DNA from: Ectocarpus siliculosus
Lineage: Eukaryota; Sar; Phaeophyceae; Ectocarpales; Ectocarpaceae
Direction: 5' to 3'
NCBI GenBank assembly: GCA_000310025.1
Contig: FN648498.1
Location: 441,332-505,331, forward strand
DNA: 64,000 nt
Below the pieces are notes generated by a model. The model was given only the letters and a program-made list of their open reading frames with translations. It had not been told where the DNA came from and did not search any database. The first letter of the stretch is position 1; each line of letters starts with the position of its first letter. Below are positions 48,231 through 59,867 of the stretch, in pieces. The translations under genes were made by a program, and so were the position numbers.

Positions 48231-49225
48231 GCTCGATAGCCTGTACTTGGGGAGGAGGCTTAAGGTATAGCTGTACCCGAACAATAGTCTTTACTAAGAC
48301 GATGTGTTTTGTGTACCAGTACCTCGTACATACGTGACGTATATACAGAAGGTACTGCTTGCAACTCCTACACATATTGTCGGAAGACCGGCGCTATTAC
48401 GAGCTTAGCGTCGGGGAATGTCCCGCAACGGCCTACACGCAGCAGCCAAGCTGCAACAACAGTGAGTCAGTTCATTTTTCCAATGTTTGCAATGTCTGCA
48501 ATTTGGCATGCGTTGAGTTGCTGTCTTCCACAATGACGAAACGAGTTCCCTCTTCATTCTTGGGAACTGGGCTTGCTTGTCCTAAACCCTGCTCCCGCGG
48601 AAATACTAGAGTGACTACCGACATCACATCCATGCGCCCGTATACAAAGTAGGAAAGTAAGAAAAATGTTCAAGACTGCTTCCTCGAACAGCCTTCAACA
48701 CATTATTGTGTGAAAGGTCCGACCAACTGTCCACGCCAACACTCCGGCGTCGAGTTCCGTCAGTCGATGGTGGGGGGGGGAGCACGTAGAGCCTCCTCTT
48801 TTCGTAGTCATGGCAAAACGATGCACTCATTGAGGGTATGCGTCACCCTATTCTTTCAACCTGATACGCAAAACAGATGTTTCCGGAGCCGAACGCACAG
48901 CTCGCTCCGAAAAATAGATAAAAAGCGAAACGCCGGCGTGATATTTGGTGCAATCATGCCCCACGCCGCAACAGGAAAAAAACTACAGTGATGAACCATC
49001 ACCCGCGACACGAGAAAAAAGGAAAGCCACAGCAACATGCCAGGCACACGGCAATCTTCCCTCTTTTTGTAGTCGCGGCAAAACGATGTACTCTCTGCGG
49101 GTTCTCATCACCCTGCATGGCGTATGGTTGCCCAACGCGGGTTTCTACTCGACGAAATAGCCCGGCCACTGCGCTTGAAAAAATAAACGGTGCAGTGAAG
49201 GTACAAATCAAAGGGCAGCGGGGGT
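48231..49225. other. Intergenic stretch with a diverged direct repeat
   Basis: No gene supported. Copies at about 48795-48850 and 49061-49115 share TAGTCxxGGCAAAACGATG and further sequence up to TCACCCT. They suggest an old short repeat or local duplication about 265 bp apart. Confidence 0.5.
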
Positions 49226-49955
49226 TTACTGGTCTTCCTCCATCGCCCGCTTGAGAGCCGCGATGCTCTGAATTAGGAATGCCTTCCTGATGGGGTGCTC
49301 CTCCTCCAACAGTTGTTTTTCGAAATTCTCGTGAGTCAGGGGGATATATCCCTTTTCAGGGTGATGGCAGCGGACTTGGCCTTGACTTCAGAGAACTTGA
49401 CCTCGGCTTCTTCGTTTTTCCGCAGCCATTCGTACCCCTTGTGCCCGGTATATGGTGCCTGGTGAAGTAGCGGTATGATCTCGAACAGGAGTGCTTGGAT
49501 GACTCCCTGCACACATTCCGCCACGTCTCGCGTCCGATCAGCTTCCTTCGTCTTCCTCTTCTTCGCTCGGTTCATCTTGTAGAGACTCTTGCCCTCGCGC
49601 TTGGCGGCTGCCCTGCGTTCAGCGCCGCCCGTGGCCCTATTGTTCGCTCCGGTCCCATCGTCCTTCCGCTGGACATCGTTAGGGCGGAGTGCGTTGCACA
49701 CCTGGTCTAGTTCGGGAGATTTCGCCACGGCTTCTCCATTGGTGTACGTGTCGGTATCCCCTGTTTTGGCGAACGGGGGAAGGGGGTTGAGCGGGGGAGA
49801 CGTTGTCGTGTTCGATTGTGTTCAACGTTAGTGCCGCATGTCCGCCACTGTAGTTGGCCAATGGCTCGGTTCAATTTACTGAACGTAAATCCAAACAGCT
49901 GGACTCGGTGCGCAGACCTCTTGGCTCCGCGGCCGCCGGCATTGTCCTTCACCAC
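49226..49955 (-). CDS. Hypothetical protein, spliced, 3' part
   Basis: Not recognised. Reading on the minus strand, a first part (about 49955-49835) gives VVKDNAGGRGAKRSAHRVQL and can splice at TTCA|GTAAAT to a main exon (about 49765-49390) that starts GDTDTYTNGEAVAKSPELDQ. The main exon has a Lys/Arg stretch KMNRAKKRKTKEADRTRD, a possible nuclear signal, and a helical segment VAECVQGVIQALLFEIIPLL. The C-terminus THENFEKQLLEEEHPIRKAF.. ending EEDQ and stop (49226) is in another frame. It can be joined by a 50-base GT-AG intron at about 49389-49340. Upstream, an acidic frame to about 50230 (NWSDDGNRDDDLDQDKENNT) may be an earlier exon. The coding look is good; the exon model is tentative. Confidence 0.5.
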
Positions 49956-52257
49956 GCCCTTGGGCGTCGTGCTCTCTATAGCCCAGAATTGTCGTTGTCG
50001 TCGGGATAACCGGACTTGGACACACTGCCCGACGAAGAGAGATCATCGGCTCCCGGCCCAACTGTCGAGCCGCTGCGTTGGTGTTGTTCTCCTTGTCCTG
50101 ATCAAGGTCATCGTCACGATTTCCGTCGTCGCTCCAGTTCTTTGCCACGTTTGGCCCACATTCATACAGCATGTCTTTCGGTACTGTTGCAACCGCACGC
50201 AGCTGAAACAACAGCAGCTTGACGAGTAGACGTGGCGAGTTCGTGGTGGGTGAATGTGTACATTGACGTTCCCCTCGACCGACCACCAACCTGCCGACAC
50301 CGACGGCGGGCGTTCAGCAACGCGATCCCCTATGGCTGACTGCCGCACGCAAAGCAGTGCGGACAAAGGCGCCCGCTGCGATCTGACCGGCGTCTGCCGC
50401 ATGACGCCCCCAGCGGCCGCGATCTGCGAGTGGCCATGGTTCCCAGCTGCACCACTCTCATCCACCCCCATCCTGCAGTCGACCAGGCACTATCTGTTGT
50501 GACCCTCGCAGGTCTCCGAGTAGCAGGCCTAGTGTTGCGTTCATGGTGTGGGTTTGGCACGGCTGCTTATTTGTGCTGGGGGTCAAGAGGCTGGTCGTGC
50601 TGGTGAGTGCCCGCGTCGGCTTCCAATTGTGTTTGCAAAAAACCAAGCGCCTTCACGATAAGAACAGCGGGGTTACCTTTTCCGTTTCGCTGGAGACAAC
50701 TTTTTTTCTTCTTAATATGGCACAACATATCCATCTCTATCCAGAGAAAAGAGTCTTAAAACAGGGAAGCAAAGAAATACTACTAGCTGTCGCTACAACG
50801 AGCGACAGCTGATAGATGTAACTGCCGTCAGACGTGTGCGTCCACGGGAGGAAGTGCGTGTGATTGCGAGGGGCACCGCAGGTGGAATGAAGCCTTTTCT
50901 TTCTTTTTTTTTGCAGTTGCCTTTTTCGTGCGTCAGTCTGCCGCCAGCTGCTGTGGTGTCTGCTGCTGGCGCCTCGTAGCGTTTCTCTCTCAGCTAGGCG
51001 CCCGCTGTTCTGGTGTCGGCGGCTGCCCTCGCTGTCGCCTAGCGGCGGCTCTCTGCCGGTCCGCTCGCAGCCTGTGTGTGAGAGAGAGTTGTTCCCCTGA
51101 AACATCAACCCCGTCCAGCCGAGATGTTTCATGAAGAAGTCAAACCGCATATGATTATGCATTCATTATTATCGCACATCTATCTCTGCCGCAGCGAAGT
51201 AGATACAGAGAAGTAAACTAAACTTCCGGTGCGCGCATCCAACACTGGTGGTAGCATGGCACACGTCACACACGATCACCTACCTCCACACACAACGCCG
51301 CCAGAGACAACGACTGGAGGCGTGGGCTACGCTATTCTCGGACACGGCGAGCGATTCTCCCTTTGACAAGTTGTGTGTGTCCTTTCAACATGGACGGGCG
51401 GCGGGTGAACTTTCATTGTCACGGTCTGAAAGGAGTTTGGTTACAGACGACCCCCGCGCCTTCAATTGCTCATCCATCTCTGCGCCTGTACGCCCAAGAC
51501 TCGGAACGCCCAAAGACATCCTTACCACGCCAGTGTTCTCATGAACTGAGATCAAACTGGTAAGCCGTTGTGCCATAGTGCCGTGGTCACAACCCCGTCG
51601 TCAGCCTGTCGATGTTGTTTTCTGGATTGTTGGATGCGGAGACCCGCGGGCCGGATGCATGCCGCGGTGATTGTGACTGATCACTTATCAACTACTGCGG
51701 TGTATGTCCCAAACCACCTCCACCGTCTGCACGGTCTCTGCTTTCCTCTGCAACTCTGCTGACACTGGCACGATACGGCTTGACTGCTAGAAACTTCATC
51801 TGGGGCAGCTGGTTCGCAGCAGTAGATGTAGAAAAGTACACGTCTCAAGAAATCGATTGCTTGATTTTTCTATTTGTTCACCATTAGCTCACAGCAGCTA
51901 CACCCTCTATTTCGCTGGCGGCTGTATGTTGTCGCTCGCTGTGCCCGCTGTGCCCGCTGTTCACGTGTCGCCGTGCCCGGTGAGCGTGTGTTGTCTGCTG
52001 TGCGTGTTCTGCAGCTGCAATAGCTTTAATCTGTGCTGTGTGGTCACGTGCGGGCTGTTGTGCGTTTCGGAACAAATGTGGCTGGAAGCAGCCTTCCATT
52101 TAGCTGTTGCGGCGTTGCGGAATCGCACTATTTCCGCCGCGAAATGGTAAATCCGCAGCACGGCACGGGGTCTCTGTTGCGGCTTCCCGCAACAAGAGAG
52201 TTAGAGAGCGCACATATTTTTGCCGTAGGTGAAAAAAAATGTGCGGCACTTTTGATG
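49956..52257. other. Region without a firm gene
   Basis: The left part may hold the 5' exon of the hypothetical gene. From 50.5 to 52.2 kb only short frames without domains occur on either strand, with many GTGTG/CTGTG-rich stretches. Confidence 0.35.
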
Positions 52258-52359
52258 TCTCGCCGTGAGGCGAGAAAAACAAGTTTGGGTCCTCTTTTCT
52301 CGCCGTGAGGCGAGAACAGAAAAAAAAATTGGTCCCTTTTTTCTCACCGTGAGGCGAGA
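52258..52359. repeat. Three small hairpins in tandem
   Basis: TCTCGCC-GTGA-GGCGAGA at 52258-52275 and 52298-52315, and TCTCACC-GTGA-GGCGAGA at 52342-52359. They are spaced 40 and 44 bases apart and each is followed by an A-rich run. Stem and loop are identical in the first two. The spacers also share GG(G)TCC(C)TTTT, so the unit is about 42 bp. Confidence 0.9.
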
Positions 52360-52660
52360 AAAATTGTTTGGACCCTTTTTGTTTATGGTACGAAGTAACG
52401 TTTAGAAGCGAGACGTTTTCAGAAATGGGTTCAAACACGGCAAAAATGTTGGCACGAGAGGAGACAAAAGAGCACAGAAAACAGGACACAAACAAAAAAA
52501 ACAGAAAATTCTCAAGGGGGAGTGTACTTGCCCATTTTACACCCACGGTGCCCCTTTTTGAATGGGCAATTGACTGCGGCTGTTGGGCACACAAGCCAGC
52601 TGCGGACGCAGCTAGCTACTACTACGCAGCAGACAGCGGTCCGCGCGGACACGCTACAGC

Positions 52661-52800
52661 ATGTCAACCTCTCAAGGAACAGAAGAGAGTCCTATCGCGT
52701 TAGAAGATGGTTACAGCCAGCGCAGACAATGTCTTGGATGTGACGCGCCAGATTGCAGCCCGTCTGTCGACGGCTTGTTCTACTGCGGTAAAAACGGCAA
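52661..52800 (+). CDS. Possible Cys-rich 5' exon, unrecognised
   Basis: ATG at 52661 opens MSTSQGTEESPIALEDGYSQ followed by RRQCLGCDAPDCSPSVDGLF-YC, a Cys-rich pattern. The open frame runs to 52873 but loses character after a possible donor GC|GTAAAAAC near 52790. It could be the first exon of a zinc-binding protein, perhaps of the same kind as the Cys-rich gene at 54-56 kb. No joined second exon could be shown. Confidence 0.25.
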
Positions 52801-53065
52801 TATTTTGTTATTGGTTGTTGGTGTGTCGCGTGTCCTCACGTGTAATTTTGTTGTTTGTGTTGTTGGTGTGTAAGGGTCTCTTGTCCTGCTCATGTCCCCA
52901 TGTCATTCCAAGTTTTTAAGTGCAAACAAACCAAGAACAAACAAAATAAAACATCCTCGTCCCTCGTCCCAACAATTAAAGCGTTGATTTTGAATGATTT
53001 TCTGCAACACTGCTTTGAATATCAATCAATCATTGTGATGTAAACACTCTCCCATATACTTCAAG

Positions 53066-53306
53066 TATGTACATATAAGATTTGGTCACTTTTCATGCCT
53101 CGGCACTTCTTTCTCTCGCCACAGCGAGTCTTTTCTCGCGGTTCCTTCTCAGGGGCACGCAGGAGGCCCGTCGGTACATTAACGCCCGTGTCCGGAGCTC
53201 GGCAGACCTCCGTGGCGCGTATAGTTAACCGTCAAAGTTGCGAAAATTGGCTCAAAACCCAGGGGACGCGTTCCGCGACGACAATGCCTCCCGAACCAAT
53301 TCCTTG
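53066..53306. repeat. Direct repeat, copy 1 (left of Cys-rich gene)
   Basis: About 240 bp, starting TATGTACATATAAGATTTGG. It matches 56222-56484 in the same orientation at roughly 85% identity. It contains CTCTCGCCACAGCGAG, a small hairpin. Confidence 0.85.
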
Positions 53307-53579
53307 AACTCCTCTGTTGCATACCAGGAGATGTTTCCCCCCGCAAGTTTCGAGAACACGGTCGCATAATTTTTGGAATCATTTCGACGGTTCCTAATCG
53401 GGGTAGCATCATAACATGTGTGCGCCCGTGTGTACGTTTCTATGCAGTATCGTGTTTCTTCACACACAGCTTCGGGGCCGCGACTCTGCTTGGAACTCTC
53501 ACCTCCGGTTTGCAAATGTATTGTGTGGAAGATACATGTTCACAGACCTACAGTAATTCATATTCCATGGTTGATTGGA

Positions 53580-54160
53580 ACACGTCATGCCAGTCACAGA
53601 ATTTTTCGAATATTTTCTTCATAGGTCAAACCTCCGATTTTCTCCGAATGGGTGCGGGCCATCACCACTGCACCAGGTGCACGTTCCCCAGAGATGGACA
53701 ACAGCAGTAACACATGTATTTCATTCACACATACTGTGCGGTGTATGCATCTGCATCAGCACTCCTTCTCGGGGCTGGTCATGTGTAGAACTATGTGTCT
53801 ATACATGTACAGGAAAAAATCCGATTCAACTCAAGCTCAAAACGAAAAACCTGACAGGTCGAAACGTGCCGATGACTGAATTTTTCGGATATTTTCTTCA
53901 TAGGTCAAATCTCCGATTTTCTCCTGAAGGGTGCGGGCCATCGCTGGCGGGCCATCACTGCACCAGCTGCACGCTCCCCGCACGGATGGATACGCCACAG
54001 CAACAACACTTATTCGTACATTACGGCGCGGTGTATGCATCTGCATCAGCACTCCTTCTCGGGCTGGTTACGTGCAGAACAATGTGTTGTCTAATGATGT
54101 ACAGGCGAAAGTCCGATTCGACACGAAAAAAGAAAAAATCAGTTCCAAAAGCAAAAATCT
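53580..54160. repeat. Tandem duplication, unit about 290 bp, upstream of Cys-rich gene
   Basis: Unit 1 is at about 53580-53866 and unit 2 at about 53867-54160. Both carry TTTTCTTCATAGGTCAAA near their start, GGTGTATGCATCTGCATCAG in the middle, and CCGATTC(A/G)AC at the end, at about 80% identity. One long frame runs through both units, but its translation has no recognised domain. Confidence 0.82.
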
Positions 54161-54321
54161 GCCGTGGCATGCAAATATTCGGCTGCCCGCACTCGCTCTC
54201 ACGATGGCCCTCCTCCCATCTACTCCTTCTACACCCCCCCTCTCATCACAAAGCACAGCTCACACCGCCAGAGCAGCTTCCACCCTCTTTCTCTCCCTCG
54301 GTCAAAAAACACCGTACATCC

Positions 54322-56150
54322 ATGCCTCGCCAAAGCCGCCAAGCCTCCAGCGCCGCTACCAACGCATCGTCCTCCACCGCCGGATCCTCTCCGCCGGCTG
54401 CTTCTCCGGCTGCTTCTACCCCGCCGCCCGCGAGCGGAGCCGGCTCATCTGCGAGTGCTGGCTCATCTGCTGCTGCCACCGCCGCCGCCGGCTCGCCCGA
54501 GCAAAGGCCGACCGCGAGCCGCAATACCTCTGCCCAGGCACCGGTTGCAACACCAACCTCCACAAAGACAGGGCCGACTACCCCGCCTGCAGGACCTTTA
54601 GCGTCGGCACCTGCGTGTGGACCGGCCTTTTGATCAAGTACCCCGGAAACGTCTGCTGGCTCTGCGCCTCCGAGTTCGAGGTCGGCGAAGTGGTATGGGC
54701 ATACACCATCCCAGGTGAGAGCTTTCGCATATCTACAGCAGTAGTACAATGAATGATCTTCCTTCACGGCTTGGAGTTCGCGCGTTGATGTACGTGATCA
54801 TTTGTATGAACGCGATTCATATTTTTGGCCGACGCTATCATGTACATACAAAGTTGTTTACACCACACAACATTCGGCGCTCTTCATCATATTTCGGCGC
54901 TCTTCGTGATGAGGTATGAATCATGCCCACGTTGTATGAACTAACACGATTCATTCCTGATTTCTGTCACAAGAAGATCACACAACAACCAAGCAACCTT
55001 GCAACATTTTTTGTGCTGTGTAAGGCTTTCGCGCCAACTTTGCCCCTCCCTGCGCTGTTGAATGACTCAGAAAATGAACAGATCTACTTCAACAAAACGC
55101 TGCTCTCCATGTATGTAAGTGTTCATCGCCTTCCCTTTTTGTGATCAAACAGACGTGGAACGCCCGGCGTGTTACATAACCTGGTGCCTCAACGGGGACG
55201 CCGGCATCATCCTCAAGGAGGAGGGCGTCCCGGTCAACGCTAGGCTTGCCGGCGAGGACGACGTGAGTCCTTTGTTTCTGTTTCGCAATCTATCTATCTA
55301 TTTAGATGTTTCCAGCCCCTACCCCCTTCTGTCTGCCTGACCAACACAACACAACACTAATCATTATTGATGTTCTTGCCCGTATGCGCACTGCCATGTT
55401 AGGCATGATGTGTTCCACTGTCCTTTCCTGCCCAACACAACACCAGATATCCTGCCCGAACATATCCGCACGCACATGCTCGGTACAAGGTGTGTTGCCG
55501 CAAGACAAAAAAAAATTCATCCCACATGTCCACACCTTATTTTTGGTGTTCGACACCATTATTTTCAGCGTGAATATGCGCACGTACGTGTTCGTTATGT
55601 ATGTATGTGTTCCTGTCATTCCTGCTGCGCAAACACTAAAGCTGACGCAGGACCCACTTCTTTTTACATTCGTAGGGTATGTGCACACTTTTGTTTTCGT
55701 GTTCCACGCCATTTTTTCAGTGTTCCTGCCCGTGAATGAATATGTACACGCACATGTCCTTCGGTATGGTTATTGATTTTTCTGCTGCCAACGCCATTAT
55801 GCTCACGCAGGACAGCTGTTTTTTCCACACCATAATTTGCAAGTTTCCTCTGTAGTCTATTCTTAACACTATATTTGCTGCACAACGACATAACGCTGAC
55901 GCAGGATGCATCTTTTTTCCCTTCCTCATTTTTATCGTGTAATTCCCACAGGTTCTCGTGCAATTCCTACAGGTTGCACTGCAGTGACTGCAAACGTGCC
56001 GACCCGACCATACTGGACACGGACCAGTTAATCGCCAAGTCCACCCAGTCCTTTCACGTCGGCCAACCCCTTCCACCTCCTCCGTCCCATGACACATGCG
56101 ATGTTTTGTACGGGGGCGAGCACTACCGAACTTTGAAATTTAATCCATGA
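54322..56150 (+). CDS. Cys-rich putative zinc-binding protein, unknown family
   Basis: Three exons are proposed: one ending at 54714 (donor G|GTGAGA), then 55153-55262 and 55905-56150, with agreeing phases. The first exon has CPGTGCNTNLHKDRADYPAC, then GTCVWTG and NVCWLCASEFEVGEVVW; the second PACYITWCLNGDAG; the third SCNSHRFSCNSYRLHCSDCK and YGGEHYRTLKFNP-stop. Pairs of C-x4-C, C-x2-C and C-x2-C suggest zinc binding. The 5' end is unclear: an Ala/Ser/Pro-rich frame from ATG 54322 (MPRQSRQASSAATNASSSTA) looks like a natural N-terminus but is in another frame from the Cys-rich part. Either a small intron, a frameshift or a start at 54205 must apply. The gene lies between two direct repeats. 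Confidence 0.5.
55370..55910. repeat. Tandem intron repeats carrying copies of the 3' splice site
   Basis: Within the last intron, segments of about 130-160 bp recur with the shared end GCT(G/C)ACGCAG|GA at about 55648, 55810 and 55904. The third is the acceptor used in the exon model. The earlier parts share CGTGTTC..CACCATT and GCGCACGT/GTACACGCACATGT motifs. Confidence 0.6.
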
Positions 56151-56221
56151 CTTCACTACTTCCTTTCCAACTTGCGTCACCCCCGGGGGGCCTGACACCA
56201 ACGTCCCGAAGGGGGACCTTG

Positions 56222-56484
56222 TATGTACATCTAAGATTTGGTCACTTTTCATCTGAGATTTGGTCACTTTTCATGCTTCGGCGTTTCTTTCTCTCGCGGC
56301 AGCGAGTCTTTTATCGCATTTCCTTCTCAGGGACACGCAGGAGGCTCGTCGGTACATTAACGCCCGTGCCCGGAGCTCGGTAGGCCTCCGTGGCGCGTGT
56401 GGTTGACGGCCAAAGTTGCGAAAACTGGTTCAAAACCCCGGGGACACGTTCCGCGCTGACAAAGCCTGGCGAACCAATTCTGAA
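56222..56484. repeat. Direct repeat, copy 2 (right of Cys-rich gene)
   Basis: About 260 bp, the same orientation as 53066-53306. It has an internal duplication of AGATTTGGTCACTTTTCAT. Just left of it, ACGTCCCGAAGGGGGACCTT recurs in diverged form at about 56931. Confidence 0.85.
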
Positions 56485-58332
56485 ACCCCATCAAATACGA
56501 CGGTTTGAAATATTTGCCTCTTGCTTCTCCACTTTCGTTTGTTCATTAATTCATTCGATGATTCATGGCTGTGACTCTTGGTGTCATCGTATTGTCCAAC
56601 AGCAGTGCCTACGTTTACTACACTTCGCAGCGGGCCAAATGCAGACAAGTCTGAGAGCATGCATCCAGCCGCAGTGTTGAGCATGTCCCATTTGTGGCGT
56701 TGTTTCGGCTTCAAATTCGGTTCTCATCGGAAATCTGCCATCATCAATCAAAGACATCATGGAAGTCTGAGGTTTTCGCTGCCAAAATTTCGTCCGCTGG
56801 AGCTGGCTCCAATGTAGAATAACAACGTGCGCGATGTTTTGTGCGGAAATACAAGCGTAGCGTTGTAAGACACACAGTCCCTCTTCGGGCAATACGCATG
56901 TGGTCTTGGTCACCTGAGGGAGGGTAGACACCCACGTCCCGAAGGGAGACCTTGCATATATAAACAATTTTGAGCTGTTTTTTAATAGTATTCTGCAAGT
57001 ACTACGTCGAATACCGCCAAAACAAATGCCTCCGGCGGGCCTCCGGGGGCCCTCCGGGAGCCCTACGCGGGGGGCGCCCTCCCGGGGGGGGCCTGCGGGG
57101 GGCTGGCTGCCGCAACACGCCTTCGTCATCTTGTTGCCCGGCAAACTGCGGCTGCCGCACTTCAGGCCTGCGCCCTAAATGGAACGCTGGCTGGAAGTAT
57201 GTTCGCGAAGAACCACCGTCTCAGAAACGGCCCGGAATTTTGAATTCTGAAAGTCACTATTTGTCAACATCTGACCACAGAGGCATGGAGTTGTCGCGTT
57301 TACTCGGGATGACGCAAACTGCAGGTGTGATATAGTGTGGTGGTGACAAGCTCCAGGCGTGAATCTGCGGATTGGGGGCATTCGAGACATGCACCAGCCA
57401 ACATCTCGCCCTTGGAAACGACAAAGAGGAGTGTTTTCCAACGGTCACATAGACACAGCGAAGGGGGCGCACATGTGCTGCCATATTGCTTTAGGCTATC
57501 TGCAGGGTTGTTCCGGTGTACTGCTGTTGCTATGTCGCTACGTTCCTATGTGTCTACGGTATGCATATGTGCCCTTCACTTTGCTCTGCGCTCTGATCTC
57601 TAATCTTCCAATACAGCAGCAGGTACCAGTTACCGCCCAACCCACCACAATCCGTCTCACGTCTCACCTTCACTTGGCATCAGTCAACCTGCACTGTAGG
57701 TGTACGAACTCCAGGTGAGCCGGACAAAGAAGTATGTGACGTGCGACGTGCGATGCTTCCCTACAAGCGTACGAAGGGTGCGATGGAGCAGGCCAGCAGC
57801 AGGCCCCAGGGTCCCATAAGGGCCCAAGGTCTAAGGCGAGATATTGTATGGAAGCGTTCGGGTTCAAAAACAAAGTGAACCTGGTTCGGAGTTCCCCCGC
57901 CGCCCGCCGAGCGCCGAGAACCGAGAGGACGCAAAATACGCGACGCTATGAATCCATTGCTAAGCTGTCTCAGACTCTTTTTCTATGATAGAGATGGTTT
58001 CGTTGTGTCATATTAAGAAAAAAAAAAAAAAAAAAAAGAGACAAATGGGGGACACCGGACACGAGACACGGGACACGAGACACGAGACTCGGACTCGAGA
58101 CTGCTAGTCTAGACTAAACACGCACTCACGTACATATTTGCAGCGAAAACAGTTTTTGCTAGGCAAGAAATGGGTGCCGTGTTTCTCTGTGCACACACGT
58201 TTCTTGCATTCTCCTGTATCAGCAAAATAAAAGTAAGTGTGGAAAAGGACGACCGCGAGGTGTATGCTACTGCTGTTGGATCACCGCTCTATTCATCTCC
58301 TCACCAAAAACACAAAAAAATGGTTGACAACT
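56485..58332. other. Intergenic stretch with GC-rich patch and simple repeats
   Basis: No gene supported. A GC-rich patch at 57020-57110 (CTCCGGCGGGCCTCCGGGGG) resembles one at 20245-20290. A poly-A run at 58018-58038 is followed by ACACGAG-type simple repeats up to about 58105. Confidence 0.4.
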
Positions 58333-58810
58333 GTATGTGTTTCGTGTATCCGTCCTATTTACTATGGTGGCAGTTCCCCCATTTGTCTACACTTATCAGT
58401 GTTTTTCGTACAACTCAACCATCCAGGCTCACACCCAGGGGTAAACACAGGGGGGGGGGTACCCTAGTCGGGCATGCCGTAGTCGGTATTTTAGACCATT
58501 CATTGACCTCGCATCCCTTCAAAGCCGGGGGGGGGTCTTTTCAATTTTAATTTTAATTTTCGTGCCCCACCTTCCTCCTGCGGTGCGTAAAGAATTTAGT
58601 TTTCTATCGCGAGAAGGGTCCAGCCGTTCCCTCGTCGACAGTGCTAATGTCGAAGTTTGGTACAACTCACGAGAGCTTTTCAGCTTTATTGTCGCTTTCA
58701 CCCGCAAAGATGTACATTTTTAACCCAACCCCATGGAGATTCGAACTCGCGATGTTGCCACTATAGCGGTTTCGAGGATACCACTAAATAGACCACCGGG
58801 CGGGGCGACC
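58333..58810 (-). mobile_element. tRNA-derived SINE, copy 2
   Basis: Read on the minus strand, it starts at 58810 with GGTCGCCCCG and the same tRNA-like head as copy 1: TAGTGGTATCCTCG, then the B box GAGTTCGAATC. The body matches copy 1, including the end sequence TCCGTCCTATTTA (58349). It has small insertions relative to copy 1 and an internal G-run near 58450. Confidence 0.72.
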
Positions 58811-59867
58811 GTTGGTGTTGTTTGTGTATGTAGGTGACCCAAGTGACCACCATTTTTGAAGAAAGAACGAACGAACCCGCAGTGTTCGACATTACTCAGC
58901 AAATTGAATCAGCTGTCAGGACTGCATCAAACCTTCGGCGTCCATGAACGGCTGTCGAGTCGCATTGACATGTGTGCACGAGGAGGAAGACAGAATGTGT
59001 AGCGAGGGAAGGTAGTTACGTACACAGGTTATTGTAGGTGTTTTAGGTGGAAATTCCTCAGAATGAACGTGCGGGCAGAGGAGAGACGCAGGCCGTTCGT
59101 GCCCTGGATTCGTACTTTGGATACCCCCGTAGGCGCATGTCAGATCTCATCATTCGTATAGAATGACAAGCAATTAGACCAACTGTTCCCTAGCGCTGCT
59201 CCTACGGTCTAGTCGCAGCAACGTCGCAAAGAAATCAAGAAAACAGCGAGCCACAATTGACGCTTGCTTGCAAAAACTTGTCTTCAACGTGGGCCACCGG
59301 CAAGAAGACGCCTTGCTGAAACCCCTAAGAGACATGCCCCTGCGCACGCTTCATAATACCGCCGAGTACTATCTTAGAACATCACATCAGTAGGGAAACT
59401 TCCTTCCAAAATCACTTCAGCTACAGGGCAAAAAACACCTCCTACTCTGTGTCTTCTCATTGAACTGAGAATCGCTATAGCATCGCGAAAGAATAGATCA
59501 TCGTTTTCGTTTAGATCCGCCGGAGTTCCACTCGCCCTGCGTTGTGAGTGAACAAGGGAAATACAAAAAAAAACAGGCGCCCGGAGGGGATGAAGGATTA
59601 GATAGCGAGACAAAGAGGATGAAGGGGAGAGACAGAAGGACGCCGACAACCAGAGAGAGGTTTGCAGCATCTAGGCATGATAGATTGGTAGGGCGGGTGG
59701 GAGGGAGATCACGGCTCGCTCAAGGCACATGCTCGGCTGAGCCGGTGCGAATCAGGGTGGGTGAGGATCATTAGAAGGCATGGTTCAATGGGCCAAGCAT
59801 CGATTTGAAGTGGCACAAGGTGAACGAGTTTGGAAGCAGAAAACACTATGCATAGGGCATTCAAACT
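58811..59867. other. Intergenic stretch, 3' flank of the WDR33-like gene
   Basis: Short frames only; nothing recognised. Confidence 0.4.

Noticed and set aside
53179-53306. A conserved 40-codon minus-strand reading frame in both direct repeats
   Set aside because: Although the length and stop are shared, about 17 of 120 bases differ and about 8 codons change, so there is no clear sign of protein selection. The frame can survive by chance in short repeats.
54923-55144. An extra exon of the Cys-rich gene (PLPALLNDSENEQIYFNKTL)
   Set aside because: No phase-compatible splice to the following exon was found, while exon 54714 joins 55153 directly in phase. It was left out.
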